From contig NZ_JAMWEG010000018.1 of NCBI RefSeq assembly GCF_025460765.1, forward strand, positions 1-64,000: DNA of 64,000 bases. Direction: 5' to 3'. The DNA comes from Micromonospora sp. MA102 (GTDB lineage: Bacteria; Actinomycetota; Actinomycetes; Mycobacteriales; Micromonosporaceae). Position 1 is the stretch's first letter, and every line of letters begins with the position of its first letter. The notes below the pieces were generated by a model, which saw only the letters and a program-made list of their open reading frames with translations, had not been told where the DNA came from and made no database searches. Shown piece after piece: positions 25,273 to 34,161 of the stretch. The translations under genes were made by a program, and so were the position numbers.

Positions 25273-26334
25273 CCGCCTCAGCGGCCAGTGTCCGCAGCTC
25301 GACCACGCAGGACAACGCGCGGTGCGGCTCCAGGCGACGCAGGAGCGTGCCAATCCGTTGGCGGGGCCGGATGGAGGCGACTCCGCCCGACAGCCGGAGG
25401 GCGCTGGCGGCAGCGTCGCAGGCCAGCTCCACCTCATTCGCGTCCAGGTACGCGTCGGCGAGCCACGTGAGGTAGAGCGCCTTGTCCCGGGCGTAGGTGT
25501 CGTCGAAGCCGGCCAGGACCCGCTCAAGGACCGGAATGGCCCGGACCGGCCGGCGGAGCGCCGTCCAGCACCGTCCGGTCATGATCTCGCCCTCCCGGCC
25601 GTCGACCCAGTAGACCCAGTCCGGCTCCGGCCGACCGTCCGGCTCTGTGAGACACCCGGTGCCGATGCCCAGGTACCGGTCTGCCGTGTCCGCCTCCCCG
25701 GCGTTCGCGAAGGCCCAGGCGGCACGCAGGTGCAGCAAGGCCCGGACCGCGCCGAATCGTCCGCCTCCTGGGCTGCCGCGAGACTGGTCCGGTACAGGCG
25801 CTCCGCGTCGTCATGGACACCGGCGTCGAACGCCGCCCAACCGGCCAGTTGGGCCTGCTCCGCAAGGATCGCCAGCAGTTGCCGGCCGATGCCCTCACGG
25901 TAGGAACCGTCCCGGATGAGGCGGGTCGTGGACTCGACCTCGGCGGCGTAGGCGTGCCGGGTATCGGCGCCACCGAGGTAGTTGTCGAGGCGGCGGAGCC
26001 GGGCTGTGCGTTCGGCGAGTCGCGCGGGCGTCGCAGCGCCGAGCTGGCGTCCATGGTTCAGCAGGGTGTGGGGCAGGGCGGCGGCGAGGCCGGCTGCGGC
26101 GACCAGATCCCTCCGGCGGACACCCGGTCTGGCGGCCAGCGCGACCAGCTCCCCCTCTGCCCGCAACACCCGATCGAGCTGCTGGGCGATCTGCGGTGTG
26201 GGGCACTTGGCACCGGTCTCCAGCTCGTGCAGATAGGACTTGCCGTAGAACGTCAGTCCCGCCAGGCCGCGGAGGGAGAGCCCGCTCTCCTCCCGGAGCG
26301 CACGTAGTCGGCCCGCGAACGAAGGTTCGGTCAT
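25226..26334 (-). pseudogene. XRE/TPR-type transcriptional regulator, frameshifted
   Basis: The first part, from ATG 26334, encodes a helix-turn-helix domain (FAGRLRALREESGLSLRGLAGLTFYGKSYLHELETGAKCPTPQIAQQLDRVL) and helical TPR-like sequence up to SLAAAQEADDSA. The reading frame then breaks near 25751-25760, and the natural continuation LLHLRAAWAFANAGEADTADRYLGIG lies in another frame through 25226. A single deleted base would restore a protein of about 369 residues, the normal length for this class. No slippery sequence is visible, so a mutation or sequencing/assembly error is more likely than programmed frameshifting. The gene would regulate unknown targets. Confidence 0.75.
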
Positions 26335-26453
26335 CTACTCACCTACCGAGATGGCCCGAGCAATGCCGAGACAGGGGCGGACACCACACCGTAGCCGATC
26401 ACACACGGAAAGTGTGGCTGCGTCTGGTCACCACGATTCCCGGCCGGGCGTCC

Positions 26454-27356
26454 TCACCAGCCGACGGTGGCAAGGCTGATGGGGGTGAGCTGGCGGACCT
26501 GCGGCTCGATCCACTGTGCCGCGGTGACCAGCTTGACCAGCCGGTCGATGGTCTCCGGCGGGCCGGCCACGAAGCTGCGCCGGTCGGCCGGGCAGCCGTA
26601 GCGGTCGTCGAAGGAGCCGCCGTCGAGGGCCCGGACCACCATGCCGGCCTCGGCGGCGAGCAGCATCCCGGCCGGCAGGTCGACCGCCTCGGGGCGGTAG
26701 CCGACGATGCCGTCGATGTCGCCGCGGGCCAGCATCACCCACGACAGCAGCGGCGCCCACAGTTGCAGCACCCGCCGCGCGGTGGTGTCGAGCACCACCT
26801 TCAGGGCGCGGGCGGTGCTGTCGTCGCGGGCCACCCCGTGCCCCTGGGTCCAGGCCAGCACCGGGGCGGTCGGCACCGGCCGGCGGGGCGCGTGCAGCGG
26901 GCGGGCGGCCGGGCCGGACTCGTGCACGAAGGCGCCCTGCCCGCGCACGGCGGACCAGGTGCGGCCGGCCACCGGGTCGTGCACCACGCCGAGCACCGGC
27001 GAGCCGCGGTCGCAGAGGGCGATCCCCACCACGTACGCGGGCAGCCCGATCGCCACGTTGTTGGTGCCGTCGAGCGGGTCGACCAGCCAGGCCCAGGTGT
27101 TGTCGGCGGCGTACTCGCCGCCCTCCTCGGCGATCACCCCGTGCTCCGGCCAGCGGGCGCGGATGCGGTCGACGATCAGCCGTTCGGCGGCCAGGTCGAG
27201 GTCGGTGACCAGGTCACCGGAGTCGTTCTTGGCGCGGGCGTGCAGCTCGCCCCGGGTGCCCCGGCGCAGCAGCCGCCCGGCCGCCTGGGCCGTCTCCACC
27301 GCGAACCGGTGCGCGTCGCGCAGCTCGGGCCCGTCTCTGTTCGGGTCCACGTCCAT
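26454..27356 (-). CDS. Inositol-monophosphatase-superfamily phosphatase
   Basis: A 300-residue Mg-dependent phosphatase. The metal-binding motifs are present: the Glu of GVIAEEGGE, the DPLDGTNN box at about residues 93-100, and the C-terminal AVDLPAGMLLAAEAG in place of the WDxAAG motif. The superfamily covers inositol-1-phosphatase, histidinol-phosphatase, fructose-1,6-bisphosphatase and PAP (3'-phosphoadenosine) phosphatase; the divergent Leu-Pro in the last motif gives no clear choice. It is the last gene of a tight minus-strand unit with a cupin-like and a two-TM protein; 15 nt separate it from the cupin-like gene, so the three are probably cotranscribed. Confidence 0.85.
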   Translation of the reverse strand: MDVDPNRDGPELRDAHRFAVETAQAAGRLLRRGTRGELHARAKNDSGDLVTDLDLAAERLIVDRIRARWPEHGVIAEEGGEYAADNTWAWLVDPLDGTNNVAIGLPAYVVGIALCDRGSPVLGVVHDPVAGRTWSAVRGQGAFVHESGPAARPLHAPRRPVPTAPVLAWTQGHGVARDDSTARALKVVLDTTARRVLQLWAPLLSWVMLARGDIDGIVGYRPEAVDLPAGMLLAAEAGMVVRALDGGSFDDRYGCPADRRSFVAGPPETIDRLVKLVTAAQWIEPQVRQLTPISLATVGW

Positions 27357-27371
27357 GGCTCCTCCAGCCGG

Positions 27372-28025
27372 TCAGCCCCGTGCCACCAGTCGCGCGATGT
27401 CCCGCGCCATCCGCGCCGTCTCGGCCGCGTCGCAGCGGTCCCGGCGGATCCGGTGGCTGCGCCCGTCCACCGCGCCGAGGCTCAGGTCGCACACGCCGGG
27501 CGTGGTCCGGCCGAGCGCCACGGTCACCGCCGGCTCACCGGCGCCGACCTCCGAGGTGTGGAAGCCGCCGGCGCGCAGCGCGTACGAGTCGCCGGCGGAG
27601 TGCGTCTCCACGGTGGCGGTCACCGCGCTGACCAGCCGGTCGGTGGCCGCCATCTCGTCCACGTCGCCCCGGCTGTGCACCTCGTAGATGCGCCACGACG
27701 GGTCGGCGGGGTCGTCGGTCACCTCGATCAGCTCGTTGCGGACCGTGCCGTGCAGCACGTGGCTGAGCAGATCCCAGCTGTGCGAGTGCATGGTCGAGGT
27801 GGTCGGCCGCACCGGCGGCGGGTCGGCCGGCCAGGCGTGCACGCAGATCCCGTCGGAGCCGGTGCGCTCCAGCGGCAGGCAGGTGAAGCCGAGCGGGTGC
27901 CGGACGGCCAGCAGCGGCCGCCGCCCCTCGGCGACGTCGTCGAGGACGTCGAGCACCCAGCCGCGCAGCAGTTCCGGCCGGGCGCCCCGGTCGATCTCCC
28001 GTTCGAGGTCGGCGTAGGTCATCAT
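27372..28025 (-). CDS. Cupin-like protein of unknown function
   Basis: A protein of about 217 residues I cannot assign to a named family. The middle resembles a cupin: MHSHSWDLLSHVLHGTVRNELIEV is followed by a second strand set ending HSAGDSYALRAGGFHTSEV. The HxH and later His could bind metal. The N-terminus is helical (YADLEREIDRGARPELLRGWVLDVLDDVAEGR). ATG 28025 overlaps the upstream TGA as ATGA, a coupled start; a second ATG at 28022 is adjacent. It sits between the membrane protein and the phosphatase in a single operon, so its function is probably tied to theirs. Confidence 0.7.
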   Translation of the reverse strand: MMTYADLEREIDRGARPELLRGWVLDVLDDVAEGRRPLLAVRHPLGFTCLPLERTGSDGICVHAWPADPPPVRPTTSTMHSHSWDLLSHVLHGTVRNELIEVTDDPADPSWRIYEVHSRGDVDEMAATDRLVSAVTATVETHSAGDSYALRAGGFHTSEVGAGEPAVTVALGRTTPGVCDLSLGAVDGRSHRIRRDRCDAAETARMARDIARLVARG

Positions 28026-29023
28026 GCGTACGGGTTCCTCGCCTGGATGGCCCGGCTCACGATGTCGGCGACCTCGCGGTCGCCGAAGGACCGGGGTAGC
28101 GGCAGCCCCAGCGCGGCGAACAGCTTGCGGACCTGCTCGACGGAGGGCTCGTCGTCCAGTTTCACCGTCGCGGCGGCTTCGATGGGCACCCGCCGGCTCT
28201 GCTTGCGGCTGTAGTCCAGCTCGATGTTGAACCGGTTGTAGTACAGCTCCCTGCGGTCGATCCGCAGGGCGGGTGTCTGCGGGTTCTCCTGGGTGATGAT
28301 GACGCACGACGACGACAGGTCGTAGCGGAAGGTGGTCATCTGCGCGGAGAGCCGGACCTCGACGGTGAGCAGCCCGGAACGTTGCAGGTGCCAGCAGGCC
28401 GCCAGCACGGTCGCGTAGGACTCCTTGCGGGTGCGGTCGACCGTCCACCGCTCCCCCGGCGCGTCGGGGTCGAGGCTGCGCCGGAACCGCGCGTAGCGCT
28501 CGCAGACGTCCTCGTCGGTCGGGTCGATGATCTCGATGGCGAAGCTCAGGGTGGCGTTGCGCCGGCGGGCGTGCTCCAGGCACTGCGGCAGGGTGACCGC
28601 CCGGGTGAAGGTGCCGGTGCCGCCCTTGAACGCCCACGAGTCGGTGTGCTGGCGGGCCTCGGCGAGGGCCCGACCGACCTCGCTGCCGTGCAGCACCCGC
28701 ACCATCGAGACGCTGTCGATCGCCTCGCGGGCCCGGTTGAGCGCCCCGTCCGGGCCGGTGATCTCGTGCATCTGCGGGACCAGCTCGGTGAGCCGGTCGC
28801 GGGTGGCCCGCATGACCTCCCGCACCTCCTGCTGGGCGGTCTCGCGGCGCAGCCGGTCGCGCAGCACGGCCTGGGCGAGCACGGCGAGGACCAGCAGGAT
28901 GGCGCTGTTGACCACGTCCTGGCTGACCGTGTTGGTCAGGCCGAGGACGGCCACGGTCACGGCCAGGACCAGGCCGATGAACGCGTCGAGATTGTTGACG
29001 ACCCAGGTGAACAGGCGCGCCAT
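28022..29023 (-). CDS. Two-TM membrane protein with unassigned cytosolic domain
   Basis: A 333-residue protein with two N-terminal membrane helices (FIGLVLAVTVAVLGL and VVNSAILLVLAVLAQAVL), a charged helical linker (RDRLRRETAQQEVREVMRATRDRLTELV) and a soluble domain starting near residue 105 (MVRVLHGSEVGRALAEARQHTDSWAFKGGTGTFTRAVTLP). The WxFKGGTGTFTR segment is a distinctive motif; I have no firm family name. SD GGGGGA lies four nt before the ATG. A TATCAT -10 hexamer at 29058-29053 gives the operon its own promoter. It is the first gene of the membrane/cupin/phosphatase unit. Confidence 0.75.
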   Translation of the reverse strand: MARLFTWVVNNLDAFIGLVLAVTVAVLGLTNTVSQDVVNSAILLVLAVLAQAVLRDRLRRETAQQEVREVMRATRDRLTELVPQMHEITGPDGALNRAREAIDSVSMVRVLHGSEVGRALAEARQHTDSWAFKGGTGTFTRAVTLPQCLEHARRRNATLSFAIEIIDPTDEDVCERYARFRRSLDPDAPGERWTVDRTRKESYATVLAACWHLQRSGLLTVEVRLSAQMTTFRYDLSSSCVIITQENPQTPALRIDRRELYYNRFNIELDYSRKQSRRVPIEAAATVKLDDEPSVEQVRKLFAALGLPLPRSFGDREVADIVSRAIQARNPYA

Positions 29024-29052
29024 GACATCCCCCGGTCGACGACGGAACCCTC

Positions 29053-29058
29053 ATGATA
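29053..29058 (-). promoter_or_regulatory. -10 hexamer of the three-gene operon
   Basis: TATCAT on the minus strand, about 30 nt upstream of the first ATG (29023). No good -35 is seen at 17 nt. It separates this operon from the methyltransferase gene whose stop is at 29079. Confidence 0.4.
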
Positions 29059-29078
29059 GCCCTTTGTCAATCTCACCA

Positions 29079-29870
29079 TCACGCGCTGTTCGGGCGCTCC
29101 GCACCCCTGGGTGACGGCGCCTCCGCCGTCCGCCGGGCGGCGCAGATCAGTGACCCGCCGAGCCCCGGCGCGACCCGGGCCAGCAGCCGGGAGGCGACCC
29201 ACCGTCCACCGGGGAGCCGCCAACCGACCTCGTTGGACCGGATGGCCAGCGGCGTGAACCCGGCCCGGCATAGCACCCGGCGCAGCAGCGAGGCGGTGAA
29301 CGGCCGGATGTGCAGCCAGAGATAGGGGTGCAGCGGGTCCACCTGGCGGGGCGCCCGGCCGGCGAGGAACGCCAGCCGGTCCTGCGCGGGCGCCAGGTTC
29401 GGGGTGGTCAGCACGAGCAGGCCGCCCGGGGCGAGCACCCGGTGGCACTCCCGCAGCAGCGCGAGAGGGTCGTAGACGTGCTCGATCAGCTCGCCGGTGA
29501 GCAGGCCGGCGAAGCTGCCGGCGCGGAACGGCAGGCCGCGGGTGGCGTCCAGGCAGACCGGCAGGGCCGCGCCGCCGGCGGCCCGCCGGGCCTCCCCGAG
29601 CGCGGTCTCGGCCATGTCGGCCACCACGAGCGGACCGGGCAGCGCCGCCGGGTCGAGCATGCCGCGCGGGCCGCAGCCCAGCTCCAGCACCGGTCGGCCG
29701 CCGGGCACACCGTCGACCATCAGCCGGGCGGCGACCGCGCGGCGGATCCGGTGGTACGGGTCGTCGACGTACCCGTTGACCTGGGCGCCGTCGTGGTAGC
29801 TGCGCCGGTTGGCGCGACGGCCGTGCGCCTGCGCGCTGCGCGACGAGGTCCCGGTCGGCGGCTCGGCCAT
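29079..29870 (-). CDS. Class I SAM-dependent methyltransferase
   Basis: About 263 residues. Motif I is VLELGCGPRGMLDPAALPGPLVVADMAETAL, motif II-like sequence is LLTGELIEHVYDPLALLRECHRVLAPGGLLVLTTPN; this is the Methyltransf_11/23 layout with LEHVxDP. Substrate unknown. The DPYHRIRRAVAARLM and HPYLWLHIRPFTASLLRRVL segments resemble glycolipid/O-antigen-type methyltransferases, but this is weak. ATG 29870 has SD GTGGAGGG; ATG 29930 is in frame but not well supported. It lies 145 nt downstream of the Tat-propeller gene and 55 nt upstream of the membrane protein operon. Confidence 0.85.
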   Translation of the reverse strand: MAEPPTGTSSRSAQAHGRRANRRSYHDGAQVNGYVDDPYHRIRRAVAARLMVDGVPGGRPVLELGCGPRGMLDPAALPGPLVVADMAETALGEARRAAGGAALPVCLDATRGLPFRAGSFAGLLTGELIEHVYDPLALLRECHRVLAPGGLLVLTTPNLAPAQDRLAFLAGRAPRQVDPLHPYLWLHIRPFTASLLRRVLCRAGFTPLAIRSNEVGWRLPGGRWVASRLLARVAPGLGGSLICAARRTAEAPSPRGAERPNSA

Positions 29871-30015
29871 CGCACCCTCCACTGCGGTCGTCGCCCCCGT
29901 CGGCGGCGCCCGTCTCCAGCCTTGCATCACGCCCGGCCGGCGGCGCGGAAATCCATCCCGGGCACGACGACGCGGCGGCCGGTGGTCCGGTCGCCGCGTC
30001 GCAGGTCGTGTCGGG

Positions 30016-30978
30016 TCAGATGGCGCGGGCCCAGTCCAGCCGGCTGCTGTCGTCGTACTCGTCGCCCGGGATCCACCACTGGTCGCCGAAGCCGCTGGTC
30101 GAGACGATGATGTTGCCGCCGTCCGGTGCCTCGTTGGTCGGCGGGATCGACAGCGCGGCGCAGTAGCGCCCGTCGGGCGAGAACACCGGGGACTGGTAGT
30201 AGCGGGGTTCCTCGGTGAGCCGTTTGAGGCCGGTGCCGTTGGTGCGGACCGAGCCGAGCGCCGCCCCGCCGAGCACCTCGGTGTCCCGGGTCCAGCGGTT
30301 GGTGCAGAACACCACCCGCTCGGAGTTCGGCATGAACACCGGCCCGTGGAACAGCTCGCCGGCCGCCTCGGGGGTGTAGATGGGCCGCACCTTTCCGGTG
30401 GCCAGTTCCAGCGTGCGCAGCTGTGGCCCCTGGGACCGGCTGACCCAGCGCATGACGATCATGGAGCCGTCCCGGGACCAGTTCGGGTACGACATGGCGT
30501 GGCCCTGGACGAGGACCCGCTTGGCGCCGGTGGCCACGTCGACCGCGACCAGCGTGTCGTGCGCGGACCCCATGACCAGCGCGATCTCCCGGCCGTCCGG
30601 GGACCAGGTCGGAGCCCCGTAGTTGTTGGTGCCGGGCGGGTCGGCGAGCAGCTTCCGGATCTCGCCGGTGACCCGGTCGAACAGCGACACGTAGGGCAGG
30701 AGACTGCCGTCGCCCGACCAGGCGTTGTTGACCCAGGCCACGTACCGGCCGTCGGGCGAGGTGGTGGCCTGGTCGCCGTCGGTGAGCAGCTGCTGCGGGG
30801 TGGTGCGCCCGTGGTTGACCTGGAGCACGCCCCAGCCGACGCTGACCAGCCACGGCCCGTTGATCACCTCGGTGGTCCCGGCCGCGGCGGCCGGCGTCGC
30901 GGCGGCGAGGCCGGTCGCCGCGGCGGCACCGGCCAGCGCGGCGGTACGCAGCAGCGCCCGGCGATTCATCTCGATCAT
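30016..30978 (-). CDS. Tat-exported TolB-like beta-propeller protein
   Basis: A 320-residue secreted protein. The twin-arginine signal peptide is at the N-terminus (MNRRALLRTAALAGAAAATGLAAATPAAAA). The mature part has TolB/WD40-like repeats with DG or SPDG motifs: TTSPDGRYVAWVNNAWS, APTWSPDGREIALVMG, YPNWSRDGSMIVMRWV, GPVFMPNSERVVFCTN and PVFSPDGRYCAALSIP. These are five to six propeller blades, probably a ligand or peptide binding scaffold. Known relatives are uncharacterised secreted proteins. ATG 30978 follows GGGGG; a second ATG at 30969 begins the RR motif. Confidence 0.85.
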   Translation of the reverse strand: MIEMNRRALLRTAALAGAAAATGLAAATPAAAAGTTEVINGPWLVSVGWGVLQVNHGRTTPQQLLTDGDQATTSPDGRYVAWVNNAWSGDGSLLPYVSLFDRVTGEIRKLLADPPGTNNYGAPTWSPDGREIALVMGSAHDTLVAVDVATGAKRVLVQGHAMSYPNWSRDGSMIVMRWVSRSQGPQLRTLELATGKVRPIYTPEAAGELFHGPVFMPNSERVVFCTNRWTRDTEVLGGAALGSVRTNGTGLKRLTEEPRYYQSPVFSPDGRYCAALSIPPTNEAPDGGNIIVSTSGFGDQWWIPGDEYDDSSRLDWARAI

Positions 30979-31114
30979 GGCAACCCCCGTGATAGACGTC
31001 GCTCCACCCTCCTGAAAGGATGGTCGGCCGGGCATCGGACGAGTGGGCGGATCACCGTCGGCCACACGGTCAGCCCGTACGGTGACCGGCCCGGCGGCCG
31101 GTACCCTCGCCCCG

Positions 31115-31708
31115 GTGACCTCCGACGCGCTGCGCCGCGCCCTCACCGACCCCGGCGACCCGCCGCTGCCGCCCCTGCCCGGGGTGGCCGTCGAACTGCT
31201 CGACGCCCTGCAGGCGCCGCCCCGGCTCGCCGCGCACCTGCGGCTCGTGCACGACGTCGCCCGGCAGCTCACCGCGGCGTTCGCCGAACGCTTCCCGCTG
31301 GTGCCGTTCGACCGGCAGGCGGTGCTGTTCGGGGCGGCCATCCACGATCTCGGCAAGGTGGCGCACCCCGAGGAGCTGTCCGGGCCCGGCTCGGCGCACG
31401 AGGAGGCGGGCTACCAGCTGCTGCTGCGCTTCGGCGTGCCCGAGGAGCGGGCCCGCTTCGCCGTCACCCACGCCGCCTGGCACGCGCCCGGCGTGCAGCT
31501 GGAGGACCTGCTGGTCAGCCTCGCCGACAAGGTGTGGAAGGGCAAGCGCGTCACCGACCTGGAGGAACTGGTGGTCGACCGGCTGGCCGACATCACCGGG
31601 CAGCCGCGCTGGCAGGCCTTCCTGGACCTCGACGACGTGCTCGCCGGGCTGGCCGCCGACGCGGACCGCCGGCTCGCCTTCCAGGCCGAGCATCCGGTGC
31701 ACGGCTGA
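31115..31708 (+). CDS. HD-domain phosphohydrolase
   Basis: A 197-residue HD-superfamily protein. The metal motifs are present: HLRLVHDVARQLTAAF, AIHDLGKVAHPEEL (the HD pair) and VTHAAWHAPGV, then SLADKVWKGKR with the final Asp. HD enzymes hydrolyse nucleotides or phosphate esters; the substrate is not deducible. GTG 31115 is used because TACCCT (31102-31107) lies seven nt upstream, a leaderless promoter; the longer in-frame start at 31043 seems unlikely. It is convergent with the ArsR-type gene with only 9 bp between them. Confidence 0.85.
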   Translation: MTSDALRRALTDPGDPPLPPLPGVAVELLDALQAPPRLAAHLRLVHDVARQLTAAFAERFPLVPFDRQAVLFGAAIHDLGKVAHPEELSGPGSAHEEAGYQLLLRFGVPEERARFAVTHAAWHAPGVQLEDLLVSLADKVWKGKRVTDLEELVVDRLADITGQPRWQAFLDLDDVLAGLAADADRRLAFQAEHPVHG

Positions 31709-31717
31709 CCCGCGGCC

Positions 31718-32713
31718 TCAGCCGTCACCCGGCTCGGGGGACCCGGCACCGGCCAGCAGCGCCTCCGCCGAGCTGGTCCGGGCGTACAGCAGGAACCGTC
31801 CCGCCCGGTGGGTGCCGACCAGGCCGGCGTCGCGCAGCGCCGTCAGATGGTGGGAGACCGTGCCGGCGCTGAGGCCGCAGCGCCGGGCCAGCTCGGTGGT
31901 GGCGGCCGGCACGGCGAGCTCGTGCAGCAGGGTGGCCCGGGTACGCCCCAGCACCCGGGCGAGCGCCGCGCTGGCCGGGGCGGCGCCGCGCTCCCAGAGC
32001 GTCCCGACCGCGCGGGCCGGATAGCGCAGGAGCGGCTGCGAGGTCCGCTCGGACAGGTTGGACCAGACCCGCGCGCCGCCGAAGACCGACGGGACCAGCA
32101 GCAGGCCGCGCCCGCCCAGGTCGACCGTTCCCGCACGGGTCAGGTGGTCGACGTGCAACGTCCCGTCGTTCCAGGAGACGTACGGGTCGATCCGGTTGAG
32201 CAGGCCGCGCACGCCGTCGGTCGCCATCCGGCCGGCCCCGACGAGCACCTCCCGTTCCAGCAGGGTCCGCATCCGGGGCCAGTACGGGGCGATCGCCACC
32301 TCGACGTAGTCGGCGATCACCTGCGCGAGGCGGGCCAGCCCGGCCGGCGGGTCGGCGTACAGGGCGGCGAGCCTGGGCGGGCGCGGCCCGGGCAGCTCGT
32401 CCAGCCCGGCCCGGACCACCTCCGGCGGGGTGGCGGCGAGCACGGCCAGTTCCCAGTCGATGGTGGGCAGGGCGGACGGCGGCGGTGGGCAGACGAAGCT
32501 CGGGATCACCACGGTCGGCATCGGCACGAGATCAGCGAGCAGCCGCCAGTCCACCGCGGACAGCCGGGGCCGGACCTGCCGGTGCCAGAGCTGGTGGGCG
32601 GGGAACCAGTCGGGGCTGCGGAGCACCCGCACGCTGGCGACCGCCTCCCACAGCGGCGAGATCGCGAACCGGATCCCGGCCAGGTCCCGTACCCCCACCG
32701 CGACGCTCAGCAC
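31718..32713 (-). CDS. DUF5937/ArsR-type regulator with C-terminal winged helix
   Basis: About 331 residues. The C-terminal 80 residues are an ArsR-type winged helix (AALARVLGRTRATLLHELAVPAATTELARRCGLSAGTVSHHLTALRDAGLVGTHRAGRFLLYART), and the N-terminal 220 residues match the DUF5937 layout (RFAISPLWEAVASVRVL). The reversed order, with the DNA-binding domain at the end, is typical of this actinobacterial class. GTG 32713 has SD GGGAGG five nt upstream. It is divergent from the MFS transporter 73 bp away and most likely regulates it. The ligand is probably what the transporter exports. Confidence 0.88.
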   Translation of the reverse strand: MLSVAVGVRDLAGIRFAISPLWEAVASVRVLRSPDWFPAHQLWHRQVRPRLSAVDWRLLADLVPMPTVVIPSFVCPPPPSALPTIDWELAVLAATPPEVVRAGLDELPGPRPPRLAALYADPPAGLARLAQVIADYVEVAIAPYWPRMRTLLEREVLVGAGRMATDGVRGLLNRIDPYVSWNDGTLHVDHLTRAGTVDLGGRGLLLVPSVFGGARVWSNLSERTSQPLLRYPARAVGTLWERGAAPASAALARVLGRTRATLLHELAVPAATTELARRCGLSAGTVSHHLTALRDAGLVGTHRAGRFLLYARTSSAEALLAGAGSPEPGDG

Positions 32714-32786
32714 CCGCACCTCCCGACGGATTCGACCGGGCTCAAACTTATCGACCGGAGCGGCGACCCCGGCCAGGGTCCCTGTC

Positions 32787-34046
32787 ATGACCACCACCGT
32801 CCCGGCCCCCACCCGCTGGCCCCGCCCCTTCCGCTACGTCTACGCGGCCAACCTGACCGACAGCCTGGGCTTCCAGGTGGGCTACCTGGCCGTGCCGGTG
32901 CTGGCCGTGTCCGTGCTCGCGGCCACCCCCGGCCAGGTCGGCCTGCTCGCGGCGCTCAGCACCGCCGCCTTCCTGGTGGTCGGGCTGCCCGCCGGGGTCT
33001 GGGTGGACCGGTCGCCCCGCCGCACCGTGATGGTCGCCGCCGACCTGGCCCGCGCCGCCCTGTACGCGTCGATCCCGCTGGCCTGGTGGGCGGACGCGCT
33101 GACCCTGGGCCAGTTGTACGCGGTCGTGCTGCTCACCGGTGTCGGCACGGTCTTCGGTGACGTGGCGGCGCAGAGCTTCCTGCCGGAGCTGGTCGGCCGG
33201 GGCCGCCTGGTGGCGGCCAACTCGCTGCTCATGACGACCAACGCCACCATCCAGATCGGCGGCCGGGGATTCGGCGGCCTGCTGGTGCAGTGGCTCGGCG
33301 CCCCGCTCGCCCTGGCCCTGAACGCGGTCACCCACCTGCTCTCGGCGCTCGCCCTCACCCGGGTACGCCCCACCGCCACCGTCGGGACCGGGCGGGAACG
33401 GCCGGCACGCGGCTTCGGCCGACAGCTCACCGAGGGCGTCCGGCACGTGCTGGGCAACCCGCTGCTGCGTCCGCTGGCCGTGTCGCTGGCCGGCATCAAC
33501 CTCACGGTGAACCTGATGACCACCATGCTGCCGGTGGTCTTCCTGCGCGAACTCGGCCTCGGCGCCGGCGCGCTCGGGCTCTTCCTCGGCGCCGGCGGGG
33601 TCGGGGCGCTGCTCGGCGCGGTGACCGCACGCCCGCTGGCCGCCCGGATCGGCCACGGCCGCGCGCTCTGGCTGCCCGGGCTGCTGGTGGCGCCCGCCGG
33701 CGCGCTGGTCGCGCTGGTCGACACCGGAGCGTGGCTGTGGTTGGCCGGCCTCGGCTGGCTGGCGCTGGCCTGGCGGACCGGGATCGGCAACGTGATCGGC
33801 GTGAGCCTGCGGCAGCGCGCCACCCCGGACGCGCTGCTCGGCCGGATGAACGCCACCTTCCGGTTCCTGCTCACCGGCGCGATCGCGGTCGGCGCCGGGC
33901 TGGCCGGCCTGCTCGGCCAGTACGCCGGCCCGCGTACCCCGCTCTGGGTCGGCGCGATCGGCGCCGCGCTCACCTGGCTGCCGCTGTACCGCTCCCCGGT
34001 CCGCACGCTGCCCGGACCGGACCGGCTGCCCCCGGCCACCCGGTGA
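32787..34046 (+). CDS. MFS transporter, drug-efflux type
   Basis: A 419-residue major facilitator with 12 predicted membrane helices. The loop motif after TM2 reads GVWVDRSPRRTVMVAADLARA, matching the MFS_3/enterobactin-exporter-like (D-R-x-x-R-R) pattern, and the helix GVGTVFGDVAAQSFLPELVGRGRLVAANSLL is characteristic of the group. Probably exports a small drug or metabolite. ATG 32787 lies 7 nt after a CAGGGT hexamer and lacks a clear SD. The divergent ArsR-type regulator is the obvious controller. Confidence 0.9.
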   Translation: MTTTVPAPTRWPRPFRYVYAANLTDSLGFQVGYLAVPVLAVSVLAATPGQVGLLAALSTAAFLVVGLPAGVWVDRSPRRTVMVAADLARAALYASIPLAWWADALTLGQLYAVVLLTGVGTVFGDVAAQSFLPELVGRGRLVAANSLLMTTNATIQIGGRGFGGLLVQWLGAPLALALNAVTHLLSALALTRVRPTATVGTGRERPARGFGRQLTEGVRHVLGNPLLRPLAVSLAGINLTVNLMTTMLPVVFLRELGLGAGALGLFLGAGGVGALLGAVTARPLAARIGHGRALWLPGLLVAPAGALVALVDTGAWLWLAGLGWLALAWRTGIGNVIGVSLRQRATPDALLGRMNATFRFLLTGAIAVGAGLAGLLGQYAGPRTPLWVGAIGAALTWLPLYRSPVRTLPGPDRLPPATR

Positions 34047-34057
34047 GGCGCACCGCT

Positions 34058-34078
34058 GTTACCCGGCGGTTACCCGGC
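34058..34078. promoter_or_regulatory. 11-bp direct repeat, candidate response-regulator box
   Basis: GTTACCCGGC occurs at 34058-34067 and 34069-34078, a period of 11 bp, about 84 bp upstream of the AMIN-like gene. Tandem sites at 11-bp spacing are typical of OmpR/PhoB-type regulators (compare PHO boxes, GTTCACC). An OmpR-type regulator is encoded two genes downstream. Confidence 0.45.
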
Positions 34079-34161
34079 TGCGAAGGCGCTGTGGCACGGC
34101 GGGCCGACCGTCTGGGCAGGGACACCGGACGGCGTCCCGGCACACCGTCAGGGAGGCCACC

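Noticed and set aside
25740..25770. Programmed frameshift in the XRE gene
   Set aside because: No X-XXY-YYZ heptamer or strong downstream structure was seen; a one-base deletion or sequencing error is the simpler reading.
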